A DNA stretch of 64,000 nucleotides, taken from Reticulitermes speratus. Its lineage: Eukaryota; Arthropoda; Insecta; Blattodea; Rhinotermitidae. The position numbers and the translations under genes were made by a program. This document shows, piece by piece, positions 54,703-64,000 of this stretch. The DNA lies in NCBI GenBank assembly GCA_021186555.1, contig JAJKFL010000237.1, positions 4,422,558 to 4,486,557 on the forward strand, read 5' to 3'. How positions within the stretch are numbered: the first letter of the stretch is position 1; the number at the start of each line of letters is the position of its first letter. The notes below the pieces were generated by a model. The model saw nothing but the letters and a program-made list of their open reading frames with translations. It was not told the DNA's origin and searched no databases.

Positions 54703-55223
54703 CTGCTGCTAACTGACGTCATTTTATTTTCAAAGACACTGAACAAGCACACATGAAGTGTTTTTTGGCGCCCGGAGCGAGTAATCACAAGTTTCTTTTA
54801 TTTGGCTCAAGGATTTAAATTTTGTTGATTGCAGAATATGAATATTTGTATTTAAATTATTAATTTGTTGGCCCATCCACCCCCCCCCCCCCAGCTATGC
54901 TACCATACTCGTATAGCTAAAATACCACACAATAAAATAATTTGAGACCTCCTTCATGCTGCAAAATTTGTACAATTTTAATTACAGTAGTTTTTCCCAC
55001 ACTAAGGATCGGAGACGTGGGAGGCTGTTTTATTTATTTTTTATTTATATATCATATTTATTGTGTAATATATATTTTAATCATATTGTAACTGTAATAT
55101 TTTAACAACAGACAAGTTGTACTTTTATACACAAGCGATATCAACAACGCAGCCTACTGCAGACTGTGGAACCGTGTAAATAGCGGTTGTTACTGGCAGT
55201 TGTTTTTAAACATGGCGTATTGC

Positions 55224-55265
55224 GCTGTCTGAAGATGGTACGTTTGTGCCGAAACATGTCGCAGC
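55224..55265 (+). ncRNA. Hammerhead-ribozyme-like motif
   Basis: Stem I GCTGT/GCAGC (one G-U), core CTGAAGA (55229-55235), stem II GGTAC/GTGCC (one U-G), GAA (55251-55253), ACATGT, C55260 as the cleavage-site base. The downstream AATGTGCGTTTGGTTGGTAC is the family tail. Confidence 0.68.
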
Positions 55266-55387
55266 TACGTGTTTAACACTGATATGTAACTAATAATGTG
55301 CGTTTGGTTGGTACAATGAATTGAATACGTTGACTCATAACTGATGTTGCAATTATAAGTTTCATTTTTATGTTTTATGTATTGAAA

Positions 55388-55429
55388 CGGCCTGAAGATG
55401 ACCACGTAACTGGTTGAAACATGTAGCCG
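55388..55429 (+). ncRNA. Hammerhead-ribozyme-like motif
   Basis: CGGC, CTGAAGA (55392-55398), stem II ACCA/TGGT, GAA (55416-55418), ACATGT, A55425, GCCG. It is followed by a family-B SINE at 55473, which cuts off the tail. Confidence 0.62.
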
Positions 55430-55472
55430 CATATCTGTGAAATATAATAAAATTACAATTAGTTGTGAGTCG

Positions 55473-55730
55473 ATCCCGGTGGCCGCGCGGTCTAAGGCGT
55501 GGGTCTGCGGCCGTTTGCTTGCTGGGATTGCGGGTTCGAATCCCGCGGGAGGCATGGATGTCTGTCTCTTGTGAGTGTCTTGTGTTACCAGGATCAAGTC
55601 TCTGCGACGGCCTGATCACTCGTCCAGGGGAGTCCTACCGAGTGTGATGTGTCTGAGTGTGATCGTGAAGTCTCGATAATGAGGGGGCTTAGGCCCACTA
55701 GGGGGCTGTCGTGCCACAGAAAAAAATAAT
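55473..55730 (+). mobile_element. tRNA-Leu-like SINE family B, near full length
   Basis: Head GGCCGCGCGGTCTAAGGCGT and box B GGGTTCGAATCCCG. The 3' part has GATAATGAGGGGGCTTAGGC. Confidence 0.9.
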
Positions 55731-58040
55731 GATTATTATAATAACAATAATTTGCATTTTATGGCTTTAGAAATGTTATTATATTTACGTTTTACATTGA
55801 GGATTATTGCATAATGTTTTGTGGGCCTGTTAGATAAAACCATTCTAAAATTATGTAATGTCAGAGCACAAATCAGTAAGTTCACAACCAAAAGAACACC
55901 TTCAGACACATAATAAACTGAAACATGAAGCCAGAGAAATATTAACAGCTCTAATAAAATAGGTAAGTTAGAACGTGCATTCCACAAAATTTTCAGCACA
56001 ATATATCATTACAAAAAGTAATGTAGCAGATCGTTTGGGGTGCAAATCAGTTCAGCCAACCCCAGCACTCAACAGCAGACGTTCTGAACCCCAAGCAGGA
56101 GTCTGCCTTCTGTTCGATATATTTTCATGATGAATGTATGTATACACAAAATGTTGTGCTATCATTAAACACATTTTTTAAATTAAACATCGCGGAAATT
56201 ACCATTTGTAATCCACGCGCTAAGTTATGGGTTAACCTTGGGTCAGTCGGTCAAATAAATTGAGTACCAGGTATAAATACTGAAATTTTATTTTACTATC
56301 GAATTCGTATCGAAATAATTTAAGCGGTTAAAAATATGTTGCAACTTGCGCAAGTTCGTCTGTGACTGAACGTACTCTTACACACGCAACTTCTTTTTTT
56401 ATCGAGTGAAACTACAGTGAGCTTATGGTATCATGCAGTAAACGAGAACATCCCTACATAACTTCATACAGAAGAGAATATTATGTTACTTTCCCCTCAC
56501 ATTTTACATATTCACATCGATTTCTGGACGTTTGGCGCCAATATGAAAACATTTAAATGTGAGGTTAAAAAAAAGTATGCCCGGTGTGCTCATTGCAGGG
56601 CCGAATCCTTTTTTTCCGTATGAAGTACTTCTAACCGAACCGTCCCGAGTGGAATGAAGCCAAGCCGTGACGAACACCGACGCCGCTACCTCCGGCTGCT
56701 GACGGGAATATTTGGCAACCTTGCGCGCGCGACCGGTGAGGTGACAACCTGGGAGAGACTGCGGTATTTACAACTCCCCCGCGGGCCAGACTGTCTGACT
56801 GCACCTCCAGAAACAGGGAAATTCAGATTCCAATACCAAAAAGCCATAGAATTCACTGCAACATATTCTTAATGGGCGTTTTAAAACTGTAAGGACTTTA
56901 TAAGCAGGGATGTGAAAGAGATGGTCGTACAACCGTTTTCAGTACTCCCTGGTAAGTACGGATATATAGACTTTCAAATGGGCTCCGAGGGGAGTGGGGT
57001 TAGCAATGTATTTTGTGCAGCCAACACCTAGTTCAAAAACAAACTTTTTTTTTTTTGCGTTAACTGTATGGGCCGATCTTGATAGGAATTAAAACAAAAC
57101 ATAAGTTTCGTGATCCCGGTGTGGAAAAAAATATGTTGTCCATAAACACACAGTAAAAAACTACTATGAAATTAATTTTTTCTTCCACGCAAAAAGAAAA
57201 AAACGTTTTGCTGAATCTTGATCGTACAACAGTTCAGTGACAGTTGAGATGGTCTGTCTGGCAGTCAGCTATCGCTGCGAAACGAGTGACAAGGTCAATT
57301 AAAATAGCAGGCTAGCCCTTAGTAGTGCCCTTGAACTGGAAGGCACCTTTAGTGGAACGTGAAGGAGGCCTATCTGGCAGGCTTGACGTCAGGTGATGCC
57401 ACCTCGCGCTTATAGCAGGACCCCAAGGCAATGACCTCAATGGCAAATACCTCTATAATTATAATTAATTACTTCATAGACAGGCAGACAGACTTCATTC
57501 AAATGCTGCGTCACCGTGTTCGAAAATTCATGGTCTGGTGTTTTTATTTATGTCAACCGGTGTTCTTGTCAGGCAGCGATGTATCTTTTCTTCAGTCGGA
57601 TTTTTTTGTTTTTTTTTACTGGCGTTCCAGAAGTGAGCAAAGTCACGCCAGGGTAGACTGATCTACATTAGGACGTGGCAATTGTGTGTCTCTGCAACTC
57701 CAGAGAAGTGCTCCGAAAAAAAAGAGGCGGTGCTCGCTTAGGGGCCACCGCCCAGATTTAGGGAAGCGTCGCTGTTCAATTACATTGTGCCTAGTAATGA
57801 TAGTCGTATAGTGTTGCGGAATAGGGGGAGGCGGGAAAGGCTAGGGGGGAGAACTTTATTGATTTTTAGGGTGACACTGTCAACCGCCGTTGACTGTGAG
57901 TTCACGATGGAAGACTTGCGAACGAAAAAATTCGGCGCCTGAAAGTATCGAAAAAACAAGAAAAAAATAAAAGTTTCATTTCAGAAGTCAGGAAAATAAG
58001 TTAAAACAGTTTGACGGTGATCGTCGTCTTCTACAGAGTG
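55731..58040. other. No supported gene
   Basis: An AT-rich first half, then mixed composition. The frame at 56654-56872 (72 residues, RDEHRRRYLRLLTGIFG near the start) is compositionally plausible, but I find no splice sites or homology. GC-rich patches around 57700-57860 could be promoter-like, unproven. Confidence 0.35.
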
Positions 58041-60285
58041 GCTAGCTATCAACGAGGATGTGTGGCAGGACAACATGCCCACCGCTGCCTCCCTCAGCCG
58101 GTTGCTTCGTGCTGTAAAAATGGCAGCATTCCGTGGCTTCTCGCAGGATAATTTTTGCAGAAGGCCTAAGAAGAAAATTAGTTGACACGTCTGTCACATC
58201 CTCCCGCACGCAAACGGCCCTCGTGAGAGGCAAGAAAGGTGGGCGTTCGGTTTATGATTTAAAATATTTCAATATCTATTTATGTGAGTTCGGAAAAGAA
58301 AAATGGTGTATTATGTCGGAAGTACTACCGTGCATTTTAGCGGAGTTTAATTATCGCGTTCATAATTACTCGTATAATTTTGCCATTTTTGTGGCTGCAC
58401 ATGTAGATTGTGATCAATTCTGTACGAAAAAAGATTCCTTAAAGGGAATAGTGAACTTTTTATGTTGTTTTACAGACTTTGTTTGGTGCATTAATACGTA
58501 CTTTATGTTGATTAAAAAAAAGTCGACATGACTCAAGTGACCAATTAACAACATATTTTTATACAAATAAGCGCACGATATCGACGTATTTATTGTGAAT
58601 GGTTTTAAAATAATAAATATATAAAGATATGTAATTTCTGTAGACTTTTTATGGTGAGGAATATGAGACTAGTGTTGCTTTGATCATGGTGGTGTTTACT
58701 TGCTGCGTTTCTTGAGAAGTTATTTAGAAAAGAGGAATATCTAACCAGGAGGGCTGAATTTTTACAGAATGAAGGAGAAATGCTGTGAAAGGACAGAAAT
58801 GTTTATCTGGAATGAGTTATTTCAGTTTGTGTTAAGTTATACGTCACATTGTGTTGAATTGTGCGTCGATATAGGCCAGAACTTAGAGTGTACTCCGAGT
58901 TATGCGTCTAGTAAGGCACAATACAAAAACATTCAATTTTCGCGTATTCTGACACTGACAGAATGAGACAAGGACGCGGCGGTCAACGAAACAAGAAATG
59001 TAAATGAATATTTTTGTTTGTAGGGCCGTTGCCCAACGTATGCATTAATTTAAGTAATTTATTTTGTGTAAGATGTAGTACACATAGCATTGCCAACTGT
59101 AAAGATTTAATAGTGTAGGTTAACATAACCTATCAGTGCTCTGATGAAAGGTTTTTTATTCACAACTTAATACGACTAACCTTCAGTGAATGTGAAACGG
59201 AAATGCTATATGTATTTAAAATCATTTGTAGTGTTTAGTAATGATACTATATTGACACTTTATTTTCTTGAAATTGAAAAATTCCACGCTCGTCGTTGGC
59301 CACTGGTCATGCAGTTGAGCTGGGTGTGTAGGCAGACCACATTCTTTTTAACATTGCTTTGTGCCCATTTGCTTTAGTAACTTCTATAAAAATAGTTTTA
59401 CAAGTATATTAACTTCCTAAAGGAAATCATTGTAGCATGTAATATGCCATTTCTCACATGGTAAAATTAATTGTGCATGAATGTAGTAGGTTATAATTAG
59501 AATATGTTTTCAGCTTATGGTTTGCAGTAAAGTCTTTTGTTTTTTGTCCCACAAATGCTCACTTGACAATGAGATGTTAATATAATGAAAAATATTGCTT
59601 CAGATCCTATAGGCTAGTTGTTTTAGACATTTAGAGCTAATGGTTCAAAAGTTAAGATTCCTTGCATCTTTATGCTCTAAGGTTATTTGTTGCTGAAAGG
59701 ACAATGTTGAGGAAACAGTAGACAACAACATATATATTATTTTTCTCTCTAGGTGTAGGTTGAATACACTTACGTAATATACTTTCAGAATTTGTTTGCT
59801 GTAGGATTTACAGTTCAGTGCACATATTATCAGCTGTCCTTAATGTTTAAGGTATGCATCATTTTGCTGCATTTTATTAAAATTTCTCTTAAACTTTGGC
59901 TTTCAGTTTTTACCCCATTGGTGTACATTACAGTTGCCATATTCAGGGTAGATTAAACCTGAATATGGTGATTGTGGTGTATGTTGAAACATTGGCACGG
60001 CTTCAACATACAGTATGGATAAACCCTGAGCACCGTAGATGCAGGATTACAAAATTACACTAGACACAGCGCATGAAATCCAAAGGATAATAATAAGCTA
60101 TTAAAGCCATGCATTTTTGCAGTGTTGATATACAGGACGTGTGCTGTTTTGATTTACTCTACGTTGCTGGGTAGCAAAACAGAACTAAATTATATGATGA
60201 GTGCTAATTTGAATATGAATGAAGGATAGAATGGTCTTTCATTAAATTTTTTGTGGGTTAATTTTTGTGTTAATTTGTTCTGCAG
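58041..60285. other. Upstream flank or intron of the Gly/Pro-rich exon
   Basis: No exon could be placed with confidence. A CpG-bearing stretch at 58060-58250 might include a first exon (a GTGAGA donor-like word lies at 58221). An inverted word pair around 59934-59970 (CCATATTCAGG / CCTGAATATGG) followed by TTGAAACATTGG looks like a decayed ribozyme-element pair. Confidence 0.35.
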
Positions 60286-60916
60286 GCTGTAGAGGTCGTG
60301 GTGTGCCACCAATCACGCTGCCAGCCACACTGGAGGACCCTGCTGCCACCTGGAAGGGACCGCCACCAGGCTCGGAGCCCCAGAACTTTGCACCCAACTC
60401 AGGACAGAATTTCTCCGGGCCGCCGGCGGGCTTCCAGGGGCCATCACCCTTCCAGGGCCCGCCGGCAGGGGCCGGTTCTCCAGCTGGAGCACCTCCTTAT
60501 TCTGGACCTCCTCCGGGATCAGGAACACCTCAATATACAGCCTCTCCCGCACCCTCAGGCTCATCCACACCAGGACCTGGCCCACCTCAGTCTGTTGGAA
60601 ATGCGGGCTTCCCTCCACCTAATAATGGGCCACCATACAATGGACCAGGGCCAGGGCCTTACGGTTCTCCATCAGGTGGTGGCCCTCAGTTTGTTGGTCG
60701 TCCTGGCTCTTCAGGACCTCCATTTGTACCTCCTGGAGGTGGTAATCCTCATTTTGCATCTCCTGGACAAGCATTTGGTGCCCCTCAATTTGGCATTCCT
60801 CAAGGTTCTCCATATGGGCATGCTCCAGGTCATGCCCTTCCGGGACCGATTTCTGCTCATGGCATGATGCCTGGCCAGATTCCAGGACCCACTCCAGTGG
60901 ACAGGATAGACCAAGG
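60286..60916 (+). CDS. Internal exon of a Gly/Pro/Ser-rich protein
   Basis: The acceptor TTTGTTCTGCAG ends at 60285 and the donor GTAAGT starts at 60917. The 631-base exon is open throughout and is far richer in G+C than its flanks. Using the open frame it encodes about 210 residues dominated by Gly, Pro, Ser and Ala. It starts CRGRGVPPITLPATLEDPAA, continues with repeated GPP, PPG and GSP motifs, and ends HGMMPGQIPGPTPVDRIDQG. There is no signal peptide, membrane segment or folded domain. Such tracts occur in the N-terminal parts of COPII coat and chromatin or RNA-associated proteins, so the tract itself is not diagnostic. I do not recognise the protein. Neighbouring exons must lie outside the parts I could assign. 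The second frame that is open here is a shadow. Confidence 0.75.
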
Positions 60917-60976
60917 GTAAGTGTTAAATATCCACTTTATTATTTTATATATTGTTTGCATAATCCGTGAAATATA

Positions 60977-61276
60977 AGACCACTCCCCGACTTATGACCA
61001 TACCACTTACGTCCAACTAATGTTACGACCTGCAGTTTGTTAAGAAAATTTAAATTCAGCCTATAAAAATGTCATTAAAATTTCAATTTGAACTACATTT
61101 CTGTATTTTTTTTGAAGACTGTTATTATTTCGCAACAGACAGAGTACTTATTTGAATTCTCCTTGACCTGCTGGAGGATGTAAATTCCAGCTCATTTTGT
61201 ATTTTTGGCTTACACTCAATTCAACTCACTACCAGGTTTTCAGAACGTATCCTGTGCGCAAGTCGGGGAGTACCTG
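60977..61276. mobile_element. Pogo/Tigger-like MITE in the following intron
   Basis: The right end AAGTCGGGGAGTACCTG is followed by TA. The left end ACTCCCCGACTTATGAC is its inverted partner, but its outermost bases are changed. Confidence 0.5.
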
Positions 61277-61280
61277 TACT

Positions 61281-62678
61281 TGTGAAAACTGATGCAATTT
61301 GAAGTCTATATGATGATTGTGCCTCATGTTATGCAGTTTGTTACGGTGTGTTGTGTTTCCTGAATTACACATAGAACAATATTGTGCGCTACATTTTATC
61401 AAATCCACATGAAAATTAACAATTTTTGTCATTAAAATAAATTTGTTGAGCTGTGGAACCTTGAAACCTTTGGCTTTTTGGTTTTGTTGTATTTAATAGA
61501 GTTGTGTTTGCTGCAAGGTATGTAATACTGACAGAAGGGTAGGCATTGGGTTGCGTTTCTTTATTTGAGTAGGATGTTGGTCGAGTTGTGTGTGTTTACG
61601 TAAACTGGACCCATCTGTCCGAGGATGGGGATTAGGATTGAACTGCTGTGCATGGGGTAATGAGGTAATAAGGAGTTTGTCTGACTAGTTTAGTGACTGT
61701 TAACTTCTCAAGACACACTCTCCTACGGAGTACCTCCCTGTAGGATGATAGATGACATGAAGCATCTGACAAGGGTTTAACAAGAAAATTACCATAGATT
61801 AGGTGTATGAAACATGAGTAACATTTTTGGTGTTAAACTTTGAGAAATTTACGTGACGGAAGTCTTACATATGAGATTTGAGGTTCCTGAGGATTCGTGT
61901 CTTCTGAAATGTGACACTGTTGTTGGATGCGTGGTTCTGGACATTTTGAAAGAATGTATCGCATTCATACGCAACAGTGAAGCAATCCAAGAAGAATTTT
62001 TAACTTCTCTGTGAGATTAGATTAATTCTTTCACTTTTCTTGGCATATTTAGGGTACTGTCATGAAGAAACGATATTGTTGAAACCCCATCTGCGTTACA
62101 GATGTAAATCTTTGTCTTGGCATGAAGGCATGTTTGAAAACTTGCAGGGGCACCCCCATGAATGTTCTGTGTTAACTGTGTGGATAGTGGTAATTGCTGT
62201 CTCATTCCAACACAAATGAGGAGTTGTCCACTTTGTGTTCATTGTGTATCGACCATAATGTTGATATATTGCCAGTACACAAGACTAATGACACTGTGGT
62301 TATGGCATTGTATAGTCATATTTTTCATTGTTCTTACATTCTTTCTGCAGCACATAAAAAAATGTTTCAAATGAATGTTTTAATATATGTTTTATGGTAT
62401 TTACCAATCTTTTGAGAGAAAGCAGTGTATATCTGTAAGAGCTTGTTTGAAGTAGGCGTTATATAGGGAAATTTTTTTCTCTGTTTGACTGTGAAGGACA
62501 TTTTCCATGAGCAGTGACATGTTGAGCGAGTGATTCGTATTCAGTAGCATAAACAGTTGGCGATAAGCACTTTGCCTCACATTCTGTTAAATGTCCAGGT
62601 CATTTCTGTCCTTCACTGTGGTTGCACTCATTTAGTAGTGTGTTGTTTGATTACCAGTGCCGTCACTGCCTGGACTGT
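61281..62678. other. Mostly unassigned; decayed family-2 arm near 61865-61960
   Basis: TTCTGAAATGTGACACTGTT and GGACATTTTGAAAGAA resemble the left arm of the family-2 element. Otherwise nothing recognised. Confidence 0.4.
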
Positions 62679-62681
62679 GTA

Positions 62682-63052
62682 CAGGCATACCCCGACTTAT
62701 GACACTTCGCATTTACGACGCTTTTCAATTGCCACCATGCCCCGAACTTGAGGCGCTTGCTTTGCCATTACGACACCTTAGCGACATGACGCTACCTGCT
62801 CGACCCTCAACATCCACTGAAAGTCCTGCTCGACCTTTGACTTCTACCCAAAGCCCTACTCCTTCTATTGATGTTTCAAAAAGTCCTTCTAAATCACCAG
62901 CACGAAAGCGTTTGGCCCTTGATGACTGTACTACTTATGAAGAGTACATGCATCGATAAGTGAAAAAAAAATGTATTGCTTCCAGTTGCAATGATTTTCG
63001 AGTCACAACAGTGGCCTGGAACCTAACCTGTCGTAAGTGTGGGGTGTGCCTG
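62682..63052. mobile_element. TA-flanked Tigger-like element, internally deleted
   Basis: Left CAGGCATACCCCGACTTATG and the complement of the right end CAGGCACACCCCACACTTAC. TA at 62680-62681 and 63053-63054. A + frame inside ends SPARKRLALDDCTTYEEYMHR after a Ser/Pro/Thr-rich run and may be the tail of the lost transposase (inference). Confidence 0.65.
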
Positions 63053-63054
63053 TA

Positions 63055-63887
63055 GTGTTGATGGTAGATGAACCTTTATCCTACCTGCATACTATGTTTA
63101 TGATGCACGTAGGAAAACACTTGTAGAAAATCTTTTTGTATATTTATGTAGCAAGGATATTTACTGCATTTTTAAGACACTGCACACACTATTTTTTTTT
63201 ATTTTCCACAAAATGCCATTTATTTCATAATTCTAGCTTCTTCCGTTCAAATAATATTCACATTTTTACGTAAAGAATGCACTAAAATTTAAATACTCAC
63301 CCCATAAGATTAAGGTGATGAATGTAGATAGGGGGAATGGTGGAATGACAAATTAATAGGGGAAAAGGAAAATAAGAAAAATTTCACCCATTGCCATTTG
63401 TTGACCAAAATTTTATATGCACCTTCCTGGGATTGAACTGGGGTTTTTGTGGTGAGAAGCCAGTGACAAATCACCTGCGTTTTGGCATAGCCGTCGCTCG
63501 TTTAATGAACTGTGATAGAATAGCATGCATGTGATTGTGATCTATGGGAAAGTGTTACAGGAAGTTTCATGGTACACATCCCTGAGTTATTTTGCCTATT
63601 TTAGTTGTGGAAATAATTGTGGGAGATTTGTGACACAAATGCAGAATTTGTTTTACCCTAAAGTGAGTGAGAGTATAAATTTTTCCACTGAAGTTAAGCC
63701 ACTGCCCACACACTGCACACTTCTTGCATGTGCTGGCACTGTCAGAAGTGCAGGCAGAAGGGACAGAATAAATGGCCACAGTTTTGTATCCAGACTTCCT
63801 GCCACGGTGTTGCTCTTCTGGTAGAGGAAAAACTTTGCGATGCAAGGTTGTATGTATTCAGTGGTTAGTAGTTTAATTAATCTAAAT
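63055..63887. other. No gene seen
   Basis: Overlapping frames at 63525-63845 on both strands have no support. Confidence 0.45.
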
Positions 63888-64000
63888 CAGTGGTATTCAA
63901 CCTGGGGTACGCGTACTCCCGGGGGTACGCGAAGACAACTTAGGGGGTTCATAAAATTAAAAAAAAATAAATCTATTATTTCATGATAGACACTGAGTAA
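63888..64000. mobile_element. Left end of a hAT-like element, cut by the window edge
   Basis: CAGTGGTATTCAACCTGGGG followed by an inverted pair of GGGTACGCG blocks is a familiar hAT terminus. The right end lies outside. Confidence 0.6.

Noticed and set aside
2341-60010. Complete Penelope-like element
   Set aside because: Ribozyme motifs fit that family, but I found no reverse transcriptase with GIY-YIG endonuclease anywhere in the window.
60298-60867. Second long open frame in the Gly/Pro-rich exon
   Set aside because: It is a frame shadow: the compositional bias of the real frame removes stops from it, and its His/Leu/Arg-rich product has no support.

Overview
This is repeat-dense, intron-rich, AT-biased animal DNA. 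It has no bacterial gene organisation, typical GT-AG introns, tRNA-derived SINEs, 5'-truncated LINEs and many small DNA transposons. The LINE protein fragments are of types I associate with insect genomes, so a large hemimetabolous insect genome such as a cockroach or relative is my best guess (inference). Some repeat stretches, notably 5.7-6.4 kb and 51.7-52.3 kb, show scattered single-base indels that could be real decay or long-read error.

Only two gene pieces are well supported. A C2H2 zinc-finger gene lies on the + strand with exons at 10169-10242, 12224-12429 and 16594-17704. They join in one frame (455 codons from the first ATG, ten fingers) and are followed by AATAAA at 17779. A single 631-base exon at 60286-60916 encodes a Gly/Pro/Ser-rich low-complexity segment of an unidentified larger protein. 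A possible minus-strand terminal exon at 19990-20264 is tentative.

The rest is mobile or repetitive: LINE 3' ends (2046, 24948, 27147, 33575), at least four SINE families, TA-flanked pogo/Tigger/mariner-like MITEs (7455, 26221, 32578, 60977, 62682), hAT-like elements (23446, 30894, 50499, 52337, 63888), a Harbinger-like element (515-1044), a complex foldback (44.05-45.84 kb), and satellites with 64-bp (5.69-6.65 kb), 58-bp (35.16-40.26 kb), 114-bp (47.88-49.79 kb) and about 57-bp (51.67-52.27 kb) units. The 58-bp array sits between the terminal inverted repeats of a TA-flanked DNA transposon.

The most interesting signal is a short motif repeated on both strands across about 55 kb that folds as a minimal type I hammerhead ribozyme: CUGANGA core, variable but always paired stem II, GAA, a 3-4 bp stem III (ACAUGU, ACAUAUGU, ACACGUGU), a cleavage-site base that is A, U or C but never G, then a strand pairing with the bases before the core. 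About 16 copies keep this architecture. Many occur as head-to-head inverted pairs forming terminal arms of small elements whose outer ends share a tail close to GTGCATTWGTTGGTTTG. A second family (CGAAACGTCGG type) has the same layout. Hammerheads with short stem III are known from Penelope-like elements and retrozymes, so the family link is plausible, but no Penelope-type reverse transcriptase is visible here. The inverted-pair architecture, an extra U between the core and stem II in most copies, and the sharing of the tail motif with the 64-bp satellite are the points that look least described.
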